Positions 14,363 to 24,499 of a DNA stretch of 64,000 nucleotides are shown in pieces. This DNA comes from Gammaproteobacteria bacterium. Lineage in GTDB: Bacteria; Pseudomonadota; Gammaproteobacteria; SZUA-229. The notes under the pieces were generated by a model. The model did no database searches, had not been told where the DNA came from, and saw only the letters and a list, made by a program, of their open reading frames with translations. The stretch's first letter is position 1; each line of letters opens with the position of its first letter. The position numbers and the translations under genes are program-made. The stretch covers positions 1 through 64,000 of the forward strand of contig WFMW01000060.1 of NCBI GenBank assembly GCA_015488885.1, read 5' to 3'.

Positions 14363-15256
14363 ATGGCTTACGATGTATCAACATTTCAGGGGCTGATCTT
14401 TGCGGTTCAGGATTACTGGCAGAAGCAGGGTTGTGCTGTGTTGCAGCCACTCGATATGGAGGTGGGGGCGGGTACGTTTCATCCTGCTACCTTTTTAAGG
14501 TCGATTGGCCCAGAACCCTGGCGTGCAGCTTATGTGCAGCCCTGTCGTCGGCCTACCGACGGGCGCTATGGTGAAAACCCGAATCGCCTGCAACATTATT
14601 ATCAATTTCAGGTTGTGTTAAAACCCTCGCCCGATGATATTCAGGATTTATATCTGGGTTCATTGCAGGCACTGGGGTTTAATCTGCTGGAACATGATGT
14701 ACGTTTTGTTGAAGATAACTGGGAATCTCCTACGCTGGGTGCCTGGGGACTGGGGTGGGAAGTCTGGTTAAACGGTATGGAAGTGACCCAGTTTACCTAT
14801 TTTCAGCAGGTTGGCGGGCTTGAATGTCGCCCGGTAACCGGGGAAATTACCTATGGTCTGGAACGTCTGGCCATGTATCTGCAGGAAAAAGAAAGTGTAT
14901 TCGATCTGGTCTGGACACGCGGACCACAGGGGGTGGTTACCTATGGTGACGTATTCCATCAGAATGAAGTGGAGATGTCGACGTATAATTTTGAGCAGGC
15001 GAATACGACGATACTGTTTGCCGGTTTTGATAACTGTGAAGCGGAAAGTCAGCGGCTGATTGAACTGGGGCTGTCGTTACCTGCCTACGAACAGGTATTA
15101 AAAGCCTCGCATATGTTTAATTTGCTGGATGCGCGCCACGCTATTTCGGTCACCGAACGACAGCGCTATATTTTACGGGTACGAAGTTTATCGCGTGCCG
15201 TTGCGCAGGCCTATTATGCTTCACGCGAAGCACTGGGATTTCCTGTCGGGAAATAA
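14363..15256 (+). CDS. glyQ: glycyl-tRNA synthetase alpha subunit
   Basis: 297 residues. Class II catalytic subunit of the tetrameric bacterial enzyme that charges tRNA-Gly. Begins [19 protein letters not shown] as in the family; contains [36 protein letters not shown] and [15 protein letters not shown] (motif 3 region with the conserved Arg). The start at 14363 follows the duplicated GAAGAG site; the frame is open further upstream (14306) but that part is not conserved. Followed 48 bp later by glyS. Confidence 0.98.
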   Translation: MAYDVSTFQGLIFAVQDYWQKQGCAVLQPLDMEVGAGTFHPATFLRSIGPEPWRAAYVQPCRRPTDGRYGENPNRLQHYYQFQVVLKPSPDDIQDLYLGSLQALGFNLLEHDVRFVEDNWESPTLGAWGLGWEVWLNGMEVTQFTYFQQVGGLECRPVTGEITYGLERLAMYLQEKESVFDLVWTRGPQGVVTYGDVFHQNEVEMSTYNFEQANTTILFAGFDNCEAESQRLIELGLSLPAYEQVLKASHMFNLLDARHAISVTERQRYILRVRSLSRAVAQAYYASREALGFPVGK

Positions 15257-15304
15257 GCAAAGAATCTCTATCAAAATCAAAAAAATAACCATGGTTTACT
15301 GATT

Positions 15305-17416
15305 GTGTCTGAACAAAATTTATCCAATAAAATAGTTACCGATGATTTACTGGTGGAAATTGGAACTGAAGAATTACCCCCTAAAGCGCTGAAGTCTTTA
15401 TCGGTCGCATTCAGTGCGGGGGTGGTTGAAGGTCTGAAAAAAGCTGGTTTTGCTGTTGACGAAGTTGAGTCTTTTGCTGCACCTCGTCGATTGGCTGTGT
15501 TATTAAAAAAGCTTGCTGCTACCCAGCCGGATAGAAAAATCGAACGCAAAGGACCGTCATTAAAGGTTTCTTATGATGCCAAGGGTATGCCAACTAAAGC
15601 ATTGCAGGGTTTTGCCTGTTCCTGTGGCTGTGAAGTGGATCAGTTAAATCGTCAGCAAACAGCTAAAGGTAGCTGGCTGGTTTTTAAGGCAGTTAAAAAA
15701 GGTCAGCCTCTGGTTGAGTTAATCGAAGGTATTATCAATCAGGCGCTGGTTCAATTACCGATTCCCAGAAGGATGCGTTGGGGAGATAAAGCGGCTGAGT
15801 TTGTGCGCCCGGTACACTGGGTGGTGTTAATGTATGGTAGCGAGGTGGTAAACGCAACCATATTAGGCGTGAAAAGTTCGAACCAGACCCGGGGGCATCG
15901 CTTTCATACGACAGCACCGGTTACCCTGGCAAAGGCTGCGGACTATCAAAATCAGTTGCAGACACAGGGTTATGTACTGGCTGATTTTGCACAGCGTCAG
16001 CAAAGCATTAAGCAACAGGTAATCGATACGGCTGCCCGGCTTGGCGGTAGTGCAATCATTGATGATCTATTGCTGGAGGAAGTGACAGCATTAAATGAAT
16101 GGCCAGTGGCTGTCGCCGGAGAATTTGATGCGGGCTTTTTATCGGTGCCTGCTGAAGCACTGATTAAAACCATGCAGGATAATCAGAAATATTTTCCACT
16201 GCTTGATGACGTCGGCAAATTAAAAAATGCTTTTATTACCATCAGTAATATTGAAAGTATTGCACCGGAAAAAGTTAAAGCAGGGAATGAGCGAGTTATT
16301 CGTCCGCGTCTTGCCGACGCAAAATTTTTCTGGGAACAAGATCAGAAACAGGTGCTCGATGCCTTCTTTCCATTACTTGAAAAGCTGGTGTTTCAGGAAA
16401 AACTGGGCAGTGTGGCAGACAAAACCCGCCGTGTATCCGCACTGGCAGAGAGTATTGCGCAGACGCTGAATGCGGATACGACACAGGTGAAGCGTGCAGC
16501 ATTTTTAAGCAAGTGCGATTTAATGACCGAAATGGTCGGTGAATTTGCTTCCTTACAGGGGATGATGGGCAGGCGTTATGCCGAGGTAGCCGGTGAACCG
16601 GAAGAAGTGGCACTGGCACTGGAAGAGCAATATAAACCGCGTGGTGCCAGTGACGACACAGCCAGCACACTGATAGGACAGATACTTTCTATCAGTGACC
16701 GGCTGGATACGCTGGTGGGTATTTTTGCAATTGGTCAGAAACCCAGCGGGGTAAAAGACCCTTATGCGCTGCGTCGGGCTGCATTAGGTATATTGCGCAC
16801 GATGATTGAACATAAGCTGGATCTGGATTTAAAACCGATGATCAGCAAAGCGGCGGCTTTATTGGCTGACAGGGTTGATGCTGCCGCTGTAGAGGATAGT
16901 GTTTTCGATTATGTTCTTGACCGCTTGCGAGCGTATTATCTTGATCGCGGGGTGCTCGCCGATGTGTTTGATGCAGTGGTTGCGCTAAAACCGTCACGCC
17001 CACTGGATTTTGACAAACGTATCCGGGCGGTAACCGTATTTCGTGCCCTGCCTGAAGCTGAAAGTCTGGCGGCAGCAAACAAGCGGGTAGGCAATATTCT
17101 GAAGCAGTCAGCACTGACCGATACTGGCAGTGTTAATCCGGCTTTATTTGAAACATCAGCGGAAAAAAATCTGTATCAGCAATTAAACGCTATGCATGAC
17201 GCAGTGATAACAGCGTTTGATCGGGGCGATTATGAAGCCGCATTAAAACAACTGTCAGGTTTGCGTGAGCCAGTGGATACTTTTTTTGATTCAGTGATGG
17301 TAATGTGTGAGGATGAGAACCTCAGAAATAATCGCGTTGCGTTACTGCAAACCATGCATGGTTTATTTTTACGAGCCGCCGATCTGTCGCGTTTACATAC
17401 CTCCCGACAAGGTTAA
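15305..17416 (+). CDS. glyS: glycyl-tRNA synthetase beta subunit
   Basis: 703 residues, the normal length, with GTG start. It binds tRNA and supports the alpha subunit. Seen: LLVEIGTEELPPKALKSL at the N-terminus, RRMRWGD, TMQDNQKYFPLLD, an HD-like region with FLSKCDLMTEMVGEFASLQGMMG, and a C-terminal anticodon-binding DALR-like part (ALKQLSGLREPVDTFFDSVMVM). Confidence 0.98.
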   Translation: MSEQNLSNKIVTDDLLVEIGTEELPPKALKSLSVAFSAGVVEGLKKAGFAVDEVESFAAPRRLAVLLKKLAATQPDRKIERKGPSLKVSYDAKGMPTKALQGFACSCGCEVDQLNRQQTAKGSWLVFKAVKKGQPLVELIEGIINQALVQLPIPRRMRWGDKAAEFVRPVHWVVLMYGSEVVNATILGVKSSNQTRGHRFHTTAPVTLAKAADYQNQLQTQGYVLADFAQRQQSIKQQVIDTAARLGGSAIIDDLLLEEVTALNEWPVAVAGEFDAGFLSVPAEALIKTMQDNQKYFPLLDDVGKLKNAFITISNIESIAPEKVKAGNERVIRPRLADAKFFWEQDQKQVLDAFFPLLEKLVFQEKLGSVADKTRRVSALAESIAQTLNADTTQVKRAAFLSKCDLMTEMVGEFASLQGMMGRRYAEVAGEPEEVALALEEQYKPRGASDDTASTLIGQILSISDRLDTLVGIFAIGQKPSGVKDPYALRRAALGILRTMIEHKLDLDLKPMISKAAALLADRVDAAAVEDSVFDYVLDRLRAYYLDRGVLADVFDAVVALKPSRPLDFDKRIRAVTVFRALPEAESLAAANKRVGNILKQSALTDTGSVNPALFETSAEKNLYQQLNAMHDAVITAFDRGDYEAALKQLSGLREPVDTFFDSVMVMCEDENLRNNRVALLQTMHGLFLRAADLSRLHTSRQG

Positions 17417-17422
17417 GTGCTG

Positions 17423-17983
17423 ATGCAGCAGAAGCTTATTATTCTCGATAGAGATGGCGTCATCAACTATGACTCGGATGAATATATTAAAAGCCCCGGT
17501 GAATGGCGGCCCATTGAGGGTAGCCTGGAAGCTATTGCAAGATTAAATCGTGCTGGATATATTGTGACAGTAGCGAGTAATCAATCAGGCATAGCACGAG
17601 GGTATTTTGATCTGCAAACACTGTCTGCTATCCATACAAAAATGGATACTATGTTAGCCCAGGAAGGCGGGCGTATTGATGCCATCTTTTTTTGTCCGCA
17701 TCGTCCCGAAGACCACTGTCGTTGCCGAAAACCCAAACCTGCGATGTTGCTGGATATTGGTCAGCGATTTAATGTTTCACTCGAAGAGGTTTATTTTATT
17801 GGTGATACGGTGGGTGATATGAAAACAGCTTATGCGGCAAATGCCAGGCCGTTGTTAGTCCGAACCGGTAAAGGCAGTAAGGCCGAGCTTATCCTGAACG
17901 CCGAATGTAAACAGAAAATTCCGATTTATGATGATTTATCCAGTGCTGCAGATGCCATCCTTGATGAGTCAGTTCAGTCATGA
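17423..17983 (+). CDS. gmhB: D-glycero-beta-D-manno-heptose-1,7-bisphosphate 7-phosphatase
   Basis: 186 residues, HAD superfamily. LDRDGVIN holds the nucleophile Asp and acid/base Asp; SNQSGIARGYF is the substrate loop; CPHRPEDHCRCRKP gives the Cys/His zinc site typical of GmhB; FIGDTVGDM is motif III/IV. The enzyme removes the 7-phosphate in ADP-heptose synthesis for LPS. ATG 17423 is preferred to a GTG at 17417; both are within the 6-bp gap after glyS. Confidence 0.95.
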   Translation: MQQKLIILDRDGVINYDSDEYIKSPGEWRPIEGSLEAIARLNRAGYIVTVASNQSGIARGYFDLQTLSAIHTKMDTMLAQEGGRIDAIFFCPHRPEDHCRCRKPKPAMLLDIGQRFNVSLEEVYFIGDTVGDMKTAYAANARPLLVRTGKGSKAELILNAECKQKIPIYDDLSSAADAILDESVQS

Positions 17984-18010
17984 TTTTAGTCTGTTTGTGT
18001 GGGAAAGATA

Positions 18011-18766
18011 ATGGCTGAAAACATCCCTCCTCGATTTGTCCTCTATCTCCGATCTTTAATTTACTGGTTCGGGTTTCTGTTAACGACCATTATTTTTGGC
18101 TTGCTGATTGTGCTGTTATTTTTCATGCCTGCTGATTTTCGTCTGTGGATTGCAAAATTATGGGCGTATTCGAATCTGTGGCTGCTTAAAGTTATCTGTA
18201 AACTGCATTATACTGTCGAAGGCAAAGCGCATATTACACCACATAATGCGATTGTTTTATCCAAACATCAATCCACCTGGGAGACCATGGCATTACATGC
18301 CATTATCCCTCTGGGGCGCTGGGTGTTTAAGCGTGAATTAATGTTCATTCCGATTTTTGGCTGGGCGCTGGCGCTTACCGACCCGATTTCAATTAACCGG
18401 GGGGCGGGTAGAAAAGCCGTTAATCAACTGGTAATGAAAGGCGCAGAAAAATTACAACAGGGTAAATGGGTGATTATATTCCCGGAAGGCACACGTACAG
18501 CACCGGGTAGTGAACGTAAATATAAAATTGGCGGTGCCCTGCTGGCAGAAAAAAGTGCTTATCCGGTTCTGCCGGTCGCGCATAACGCGGGTGAATTCTG
18601 GCCGCGACACAGTTTTATCAAATGGCCGGGAACCATCACTGTATGTATTGGCCCGATGATTGAAACAAAAGGCAAAAAAGCCGAGCAGATAATGGCCGAG
18701 ACTCGTGAATGGATTGAAACAGCCATGCAGAAAATCAGTGATTCGTCGCGCTGGAACAGAAAATAA
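18011..18766 (+). CDS. lysophospholipid/1-acylglycerol-3-phosphate acyltransferase
   Basis: 251 residues, PlsC family. One or two N-terminal membrane segments (about 16-50), acyltransferase block 1 as KHQSTWETM, block 2 FKRELMFIPIFGW, block 3 FPEGTR, block 4 VLPVAHNAGEFW. Block 1 has Glu in place of the usual Asp of HX4D, a variant I know from homologues beside gmhB. It acylates lysophosphatidic acid or a related lipid at the inner membrane. ATG 18011 has GGGAAAG upstream. Confidence 0.88.
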   Translation: MAENIPPRFVLYLRSLIYWFGFLLTTIIFGLLIVLLFFMPADFRLWIAKLWAYSNLWLLKVICKLHYTVEGKAHITPHNAIVLSKHQSTWETMALHAIIPLGRWVFKRELMFIPIFGWALALTDPISINRGAGRKAVNQLVMKGAEKLQQGKWVIIFPEGTRTAPGSERKYKIGGALLAEKSAYPVLPVAHNAGEFWPRHSFIKWPGTITVCIGPMIETKGKKAEQIMAETREWIETAMQKISDSSRWNRK

Positions 18767-18782
18767 AAAGCAACGACTTACT

Positions 18783-18818
18783 GAATAGTTATAATAAAAA
18801 GAATAGTTATAATAAAAA
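18783..18818. repeat. 18-bp perfect tandem duplication
   Basis: GAATAGTTATAATAAAAA is present twice head to tail between the convergent acyltransferase and tatD genes. Confidence 0.95.
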
Positions 18819-18823
18819 ACGAC

Positions 18824-19600
18824 TCAGCTCCCCGGCAGATTAAATAAATTTTCTGTATTTAATGTCGTCTGCGTGGCAATAACAGCTGTGTCTTCATCAC
18901 GTAATTCTGCTACTGCCTGTAATGTATTGACTAAATAAGCAGGCTGATTGCGCTCCCCCTGATGTGAATAGTCAGGCTGGTCGGGGGCATCCGTTTCCAG
19001 TAACAGAGCGCTTAAGGGAATATGCTGGCCTATACGATGTATTCTTCTGGCCTGTGGGTAGGTTATAGCACCACCAATGCTGATATAAAAACCTCTGTCA
19101 ATTAACTGCCTGGCCTGCTCAAGACTGCCTGAATAGCTGTGTATCATGCCATGCAGATGGGGGTGTTTTTTCAATATATCAAGCACCACTTCTGTTGCGC
19201 GCACCGCATGGATAACAACAGGTAAAGCCTGTTGCTGCGCGATGGTCAGTTGTGCTTCAAAATAATAAAGTTGCTGTTTTTTGTCTGCCTGGCCGGGGCG
19301 AAAGTCTAGCCCGCATTCACCGACAGCAACACAGTCATAGTCGTTTAAATTTTTTTCAAGTTCAGCAAGATCTTCTGTTTTATGCTGATTGACCCAGTAA
19401 GGGTGCAAACCATAACAGGCATAAAGATCAGCTTGCTGGCAGAGTTGTTTTATTCTCTCCCAATATATTTTTTGAGTAGCTGGAATAATTATTTTTTTTA
19501 CATGGTTGCTATGAGCCTGGGCAATAAGCTGCTTCCTGTCAGGGTTAAAACATGTAAAGTCAAGATGACAGTGTGCGTCAATAAGTGAATAGATTCTCAT
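18824..19600 (-). CDS. TatD-family metal-dependent hydrolase (DNase)
   Basis: 258 residues, TIM-barrel amidohydrolase fold. Metal ligands visible: DAHCHLD near the N-terminus, VGECGLDFR (Glu), VVIHAVRA (His), MIHSYSG (His) and LLLETDAPDQP (Asp). TatD proteins are 3'-5' exonucleases or related phosphodiesterases. Lies 78 bp downstream of the phosphoribulokinase gene, with a terminator between. Confidence 0.92.
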   Translation of the reverse strand: MRIYSLIDAHCHLDFTCFNPDRKQLIAQAHSNHVKKIIIPATQKIYWERIKQLCQQADLYACYGLHPYWVNQHKTEDLAELEKNLNDYDCVAVGECGLDFRPGQADKKQQLYYFEAQLTIAQQQALPVVIHAVRATEVVLDILKKHPHLHGMIHSYSGSLEQARQLIDRGFYISIGGAITYPQARRIHRIGQHIPLSALLLETDAPDQPDYSHQGERNQPAYLVNTLQAVAELRDEDTAVIATQTTLNTENLFNLPGS

Positions 19601-19622
19601 CCGGGGATCATCGTTTCGACAT

Positions 19623-19645
19623 AAAAAAGACCGGTAAAACCGGCC
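19623..19645 (-). terminator. Rho-independent terminator after phosphoribulokinase
   Basis: GGCCGGT/ACCGGTC stem with a 3-nt loop, followed on the minus strand by TTTTTT. It lies 32 bp beyond the prk stop. Confidence 0.9.
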
Positions 19646-19677
19646 TTTACGTTATTGCATGGGTGTGCAAAATATTC

Positions 19678-20553
19678 TTATTTTGATGTGTTAATCATAT
19701 TATGAATAATCGGGGTCAGGATCAGTTCCATTGCATAGCCCATTTTACCGCCGGGGATAACAATAGAGTTTCGGCGTGACATAAATGAATGTGGAATCAT
19801 GGTGAGAAGATGAGGAAAGTCGGTATCAAATTTACCCGGGTCTTTAAAACGAATGATCACAAAACTTTCATCGGGAGTAGGAATATCCCGGGCAATAAAC
19901 GGATTAGAAGTGTCAACCGTCGCAACCCGCTGGAAATTGATGTCGGTACGTGAAAATTGCGGCGTAATGTAGCGCACATAATCATTCATCCGCCGTAGAA
20001 TTGTATCCACAATGACTTCTTCGGAATAGCCGCGTTCCGCATTATCCCGGTGAATTTTCTGAATCCATTCCAGATTGACAGCCGGGACAACACCAACCAG
20101 TAAATCGACATGGGTGGCAATATCAACATTTTCTGTTACCACACCGCCATGCAGGCCTTCGTAGAATAGAACGTCAGTATTGGCGGGTACGTCTTCCCAG
20201 GGCGTGAACTGGCCGGGTTGTAATCCAGGGTAAGCGGCAGCCTCTTCTTTACTGTGTAGGTATAGACGTTTTTTACCAGTACCGGTTTCGGCATAAGTTT
20301 TAAACAGGGTTTCAAGTTTACCGAATTCATTGGCATTTTCACCAAAATGACTGAAGGTCTTATCGCCATTTTCTTCAGCTTCGGCCATAGCATGCTTCAT
20401 TGCAGCGCGGTCATAGCGGTGGAAACTATCACCTTCAATAATTGCCGGGTTGATTTTTTCACGGATAAAGATGTGTTCAAAAGCATGTTTGACTGTGGAT
20501 GTGCCAGCGCCAGATGAACCAGTTACAACAACAATAGGATGTTTTTTGGACAT
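19678..20553 (-). CDS. prkB: phosphoribulokinase (proteobacterial class I)
   Basis: 291 residues. Phosphorylates ribulose 5-phosphate to ribulose 1,5-bisphosphate, the CO2 acceptor of the Calvin cycle. P-loop VTGSSGAGTSTV at residues 10-21; EGDSFHRYDRAAMKHAM, the SHFGENANEFGKLE region, TDVLFYEGLHGG with the catalytic acidic residue, and PGGKMGYAMELILTPI near the C-terminus are all typical. AGGAGT precedes the ATG. It stands alone, without RuBisCO genes nearby, and is flanked by terminator-separated unrelated genes. Confidence 0.97.
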   Translation of the reverse strand: MSKKHPIVVVTGSSGAGTSTVKHAFEHIFIREKINPAIIEGDSFHRYDRAAMKHAMAEAEENGDKTFSHFGENANEFGKLETLFKTYAETGTGKKRLYLHSKEEAAAYPGLQPGQFTPWEDVPANTDVLFYEGLHGGVVTENVDIATHVDLLVGVVPAVNLEWIQKIHRDNAERGYSEEVIVDTILRRMNDYVRYITPQFSRTDINFQRVATVDTSNPFIARDIPTPDESFVIIRFKDPGKFDTDFPHLLTMIPHSFMSRRNSIVIPGGKMGYAMELILTPIIHNMINTSK

Positions 20554-20726
20554 TAGAGTACTCCTGAAAATAACAAATGCTTATTTAAAGTAGACTGATT
20601 CCATATTTAGGCTCAGTCCATGATAGGTAAAATTATGCGCGTATTGTATCGCTTTCTGAGAAAATATGCAGAATCCTTTTATGGGCTAATGCCGATGATA
20701 CAATTATTAATACCGTTAACTTTGGG

Positions 20727-21428
20727 TTAACATACTTTACTATGCATAATATCCCAGACGCCATGCCCCAGCTTTAAGCCTCGGCGTTCAAATTTGGTTT
20801 CACTGCGTGCGCCTTTGCTGGCAGCATAGTGTCCACTTCCTGCCAGATTAGTAAAACCACGGGTATTATCCAGTACCCGCAGCATTTGTTCTGCATAGTT
20901 CTGCCAGTCAGTTGCCATGTGCAGGATGCCATCTGGTTTGAGTTTCTGTTGTACCAGCAGGGCAAAATATGTCTGTACCAGGCGACGTTTATGGTGACGC
21001 TTTTTATGCCACGGATCGGGGAAAAATAGTTGCACTTTATTGAGGCTGTTATTGCCGATTTGCTGCTGGAGAACCTCAACGGCATTATGGCGAATAATGC
21101 GAATGTTGGTCAGTCCCTGTTCGGTGATGCAGTGGATAAGATGGCCGATGCCGGGGCCATGCACTTCAATACCAAGAAAATCCTGCTCAGGAAAGCGAGC
21201 AGCCTGTTGCAGTAATGATTCGCCATTGCCAAAACCAATTTCCAGAATAATATCCGCCTGACGGCCAAATAATTGCGAAAAATTCAGCGGCTGCGGCTGA
21301 TAATCAACCCCATATTTTGCCCAGTACTGGTCGAGTGCATTTTTTTGTGCACGGGTGTAACGCCCCTGTCGTAGTATATAACTACGAATGGGGTGACGCT
21401 GAGGTTTGTCTTTATGAATGACAGTCAT
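20727..21428 (-). CDS. trmB: tRNA (guanine-N7-)-methyltransferase
   Basis: 233 residues. Methylates G46 of tRNA. Motif I EIGFGNGESLL, FLGIEVHGPGIGHL, QLFFPDPWHKKRHHKRR (signature of TrmB) and the C-terminal TKFERRGLKLGHGVWD are present. ATG 21428 is chosen; a GTG three codons upstream is in frame. Confidence 0.96.
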   Translation of the reverse strand: MTVIHKDKPQRHPIRSYILRQGRYTRAQKNALDQYWAKYGVDYQPQPLNFSQLFGRQADIILEIGFGNGESLLQQAARFPEQDFLGIEVHGPGIGHLIHCITEQGLTNIRIIRHNAVEVLQQQIGNNSLNKVQLFFPDPWHKKRHHKRRLVQTYFALLVQQKLKPDGILHMATDWQNYAEQMLRVLDNTRGFTNLAGSGHYAASKGARSETKFERRGLKLGHGVWDIMHSKVC

Positions 21429-21507
21429 ATCAGTCACGACAGAAACGTTGGCATTATGCTATTTCAAGTTGCTGTTAAAAGCCGGGCAGGTATAAAAAAG
21501 ACAGCTA

Positions 21508-22335
21508 TCAGAAAAACAGGCCGTCCAGTGGTGAAGATGCTGAGGCAAAACGTTTTTTTGGCATCCGTCCAGCAAGGTAAGCTTCACGTCCTGCCTCGGT
21601 AGCTTTTTTCATTGCCGATGCCATTAATAGCGGATTTTTTGCTGCGGCGATGGCTGTATTCATTAAAATACCGTCACAGCCCAGTTCCATTGCCATGGCT
21701 GCATCCGAGGCAGTACCAACACCGGCATCAACCAGAACGGGTACCTGCGCATTTTCAACAATAGTCAGAATGTTATAGGGATTGCGAATGCCCAGCCCGG
21801 AACCAATAGGTGCCGCTAATGGCATCACCGCAACACAGCCAATTTCTTCCAGTTGTCTGGCGATCAACGGGTCGTCATTGGTGTAGACCATAACATCAAA
21901 GCCATCTTTAACCAGTATTTCAGCCGCCTTCATGGTTTCAATAACGTTTGGGAACAGGGTTTTTGTGTCGGCCAGTACTTCCAGTTTTACCAGTTTATGA
22001 CCGTCAAGCAGTTCCCTTGCTAACTGGCAGGTACGAACAGCTTCATCAACCTGATAACACCCGGCAGTGTTGGGCAGTAAGGTATAACGATCCATCGGCA
22101 AAACATCCAGCAGGCTGGGTTCATCTGGATTTTGTCCAATATTAGTTCGCCGGATGGCTACCGTAACAATGTCTGCACCGCTGGCAGCAAGTGCATCGAC
22201 GGTCTGTTGATTATCTTTATATTTGCCTGTGCCAACCAGCAGACGTGACTGGTAGGTGTTGCCAGCGATAATTAATGGTGTATTTGCCGTGGTGGTTACA
22301 GTATTGCCGGATAATGCTTCTGGTGAGTCAGTCAT
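21508..22335 (-). CDS. thiG: thiazole synthase
   Basis: 275 residues, TIM barrel. Builds the thiazole phosphate of thiamine with ThiS-thiocarboxylate, DXP and dehydroglycine. The family pattern [45 protein letters not shown] (imine-forming Lys) and [24 protein letters not shown] is complete. About 20 residues at the N-terminus are an extension beyond the usual start. DXP for this reaction is made by Dxs at 43842. thiS lies 118 bp upstream on the same strand. Confidence 0.97.
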   Translation of the reverse strand: MTDSPEALSGNTVTTTANTPLIIAGNTYQSRLLVGTGKYKDNQQTVDALAASGADIVTVAIRRTNIGQNPDEPSLLDVLPMDRYTLLPNTAGCYQVDEAVRTCQLARELLDGHKLVKLEVLADTKTLFPNVIETMKAAEILVKDGFDVMVYTNDDPLIARQLEEIGCVAVMPLAAPIGSGLGIRNPYNILTIVENAQVPVLVDAGVGTASDAAMAMELGCDGILMNTAIAAAKNPLLMASAMKKATEAGREAYLAGRMPKKRFASASSPLDGLFF

Positions 22336-22452
22336 GGTAATTTGTATGTTTGATAAAAGGAGAAATTGTACCTGATTTTAGTGGTAGATGGTTATCGGTG
22401 ATACTGAAATAAGGCAGAAATTTTGCCCTGGCCGCCTGTTAGGATACTCTGA

Positions 22453-22656
22453 TTAACCCCCACCGATAGCCTGTACAATTTCAACACGGTCATTGTTCTG
22501 TAGCTGGTGATGTGTAAAACGGCTTCGCGGTACAATTTGCTGATTTATTTCTACAGCAAGACGTTTATTTTGCAGGCCAAGCTGATTGATTAGCTGGTCA
22601 ACAGTCGTTGATGCGGTAACGGTTTTTGATTCGCCATTGAGAAGAATATTTATCAT
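22453..22656 (-). CDS. thiS: sulfur carrier protein ThiS
   Basis: 67 residues, ubiquitin fold, ending in IGGG (the C-terminal GG becomes the thiocarboxylate). AVEINQQIVPRSRF and VEIVQAI match the family. Its stop and the thiG start are 118 bp apart, a longer gap than usual for this pair. Confidence 0.94.
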   Translation of the reverse strand: MINILLNGESKTVTASTTVDQLINQLGLQNKRLAVEINQQIVPRSRFTHHQLQNNDRVEIVQAIGGG

Positions 22657-22809
22657 AAAGCCATTTTAACCGGGTAAACAGAAAATTACATTAATTGTGC
22701 TATAAATATAAAACATAATAACCGTCAATTTTTTGGCTTAATAGCACAGACAGGCAGCCTGTGATTTCAGGATAAGGAATGTGTAGAATAGTTTCAATAT
22801 GGCAACACT

Positions 22810-23868
22810 ATGATTATGCGTTTGTTTCTCGTTTTAATAGCTTTATTTTTATTTAATACATCATATGCAAATAATAATCCTTTTGAAAAAAAGGAGCGGG
22901 TAGCTATTGGTATAGAAAATCCATGGCATATTCAACACGGCACTGCAGTAAAAACCACTGAGGATAATAAAGGTAACTATATTCATCTGGCATTTGATAA
23001 TAAACAACTGCGTCTGACATTCACTGAGGATAAAGCGGGGAAGTTGGCAGAAGAGTACAAACATTTAGGGATTAATAATGTGCAAGTTGATGGTAAAACG
23101 CTACCTTTATTCAACTGGTGCCTGGCAAACCAGACAAGACAGAACCGTTTTTTACAGCAGGGTCTGGTTGTTAAAGATAACCGCTGTATGGTTAATGGCG
23201 AGCGGGGCGAATTTATTCTACAGCTTGATGCCGCAACGCGGAAACAGCTCAATCATGGTAAACGACTGGTATTTGTGGTTAAGCCTTATAGAACTCATAT
23301 AGAAATTAGCTACGATTTAGCTGATTTTAATAATATGGCGATAGCGTTATCGGTGAAATTGCCGACACAACCACCGCTACATCAGGCAGCCATACAGATG
23401 CCTGTTATTAATAAATCAGCACCGGTTGCGGAGAAAAAATGCTGGGTAGACCCGCCAGCTAAATACCATCATATAAAACCAGTGGAATATAATTGTAGTG
23501 ATGGCATAGCAAAAAAAATTGCAGAAAGTCAGGTTATTCAACGGGTGACGGCGCAAAAAGTGCATGAAAAACAATTATTACAGGCCAGACAGAAAAAAAT
23601 AATAGCAACTCAGGCAGAAAGAAAACGTATGCAGGAGGCAAAACATAAACAACTGGAAACTTTACGCGAACAGCGTAAGCAACAGAAGGAAGAAGTAGCG
23701 GCGATTGCTGCCAGCCAGGTAAAACAAAGTGAAATCAGTAGTGAGATTACGGTAAAGATGGTTAGTATGTGTCAGAAATTATGGAGTAAAGGGATGCATC
23801 GTTGTTATTGTCAGAAATACATTGCCTACGCGCCGGCTGCCATTAAAGCCGGTTCAAAATGTAAATAA
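22810..23868 (+). CDS. secreted protein with coiled coil and Cys-rich C-terminus, unknown
   Basis: 352 residues. Signal peptide of about 21 residues ending in SYA. Residues 25-190 look like a beta-rich globular domain (FVVKPYRTHIEISYDL). Residues 240-300 are a charged coiled coil rich in Gln/Lys/Glu/Arg. The last 40 residues hold four Cys (MVSMCQKLW, HRCYCQKY, GSKCK), and two more Cys are at about 215 and 227. Envelope location is likely. No family recognised. Confidence 0.75.
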   Translation: MIMRLFLVLIALFLFNTSYANNNPFEKKERVAIGIENPWHIQHGTAVKTTEDNKGNYIHLAFDNKQLRLTFTEDKAGKLAEEYKHLGINNVQVDGKTLPLFNWCLANQTRQNRFLQQGLVVKDNRCMVNGERGEFILQLDAATRKQLNHGKRLVFVVKPYRTHIEISYDLADFNNMAIALSVKLPTQPPLHQAAIQMPVINKSAPVAEKKCWVDPPAKYHHIKPVEYNCSDGIAKKIAESQVIQRVTAQKVHEKQLLQARQKKIIATQAERKRMQEAKHKQLETLREQRKQQKEEVAAIAASQVKQSEISSEITVKMVSMCQKLWSKGMHRCYCQKYIAYAPAAIKAGSKCK

Positions 23869-23886
23869 TAAACCTGGCGGTCATTG

Positions 23887-24432
23887 TTATGAGGTGGGCT
23901 TTTCCAGTAAATCACTACCGACTTCAGCCAGGCTCAGCTGGCTGATATCAGCTATTTTCTGCTTCTTTTGTTGCACGGGATGGACGAGTATATCAGCACC
24001 GGTCTCAGCCAGTGTTATGGTGCTGATGTCGGCAATTTTTTGTGCCAGTACAGGTTGCGGGTTTTCAATGATATCGACACCCGGTGGGGCTAAAGTAGCA
24101 TTGACAGGGGTAATATGATTTTCTGGTGTGCGGTTACTGGCTGTGGTTTTGTCGGTAACTGGTTGTGCTAATCGATCAGACTCAGCATCAGTGCTATCGC
24201 TACTAGCTTCAAGTTTTACTACCAGACCGATATTTTCCAGTGCACCGATATATTTTTCAGCGGCTGCTGCATTAATATTGTGCTTGATAACTTTACGGTT
24301 ACCAGAAAAGAAATGTTTTATATGAGTGAGGTCAGTTTTGAATAGCTGTGCCATGTTATTCATGGCTGTATTTTTATCCTTACCCGCCTGCAATATTCCA
24401 AAAAAGACCACATCAAACAGCGCTTCACGCAT
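23887..24432 (-). CDS. protein with L7/L12-like N-terminal domain and C-terminal repeats
   Basis: 181 residues behind a strong AAGGAGG site. Residues 1-75 (VVFFGILQAGKDKNTAMNNM, LFKTDLTHIKHFFSG, AAAAEKYIGALENIGLVV) resemble the small domain found at the N-terminus of many gammaproteobacterial hypothetical proteins. Residues 110-180 contain three imperfect repeats of IADISxxxLAExGxDILxxP. Cytosolic; function unknown. Convergent with the secreted protein gene, 18 bp apart. Confidence 0.75.
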   Translation of the reverse strand: MREALFDVVFFGILQAGKDKNTAMNNMAQLFKTDLTHIKHFFSGNRKVIKHNINAAAAEKYIGALENIGLVVKLEASSDSTDAESDRLAQPVTDKTTASNRTPENHITPVNATLAPPGVDIIENPQPVLAQKIADISTITLAETGADILVHPVQQKKQKIADISQLSLAEVGSDLLEKPTS

Positions 24433-24499
24433 TGTCCTTACCTCCTTTGGGTTGAGGGTGGATGCCTCTTAAGTTTAGAGTGCATTACGGGTAAGTCAA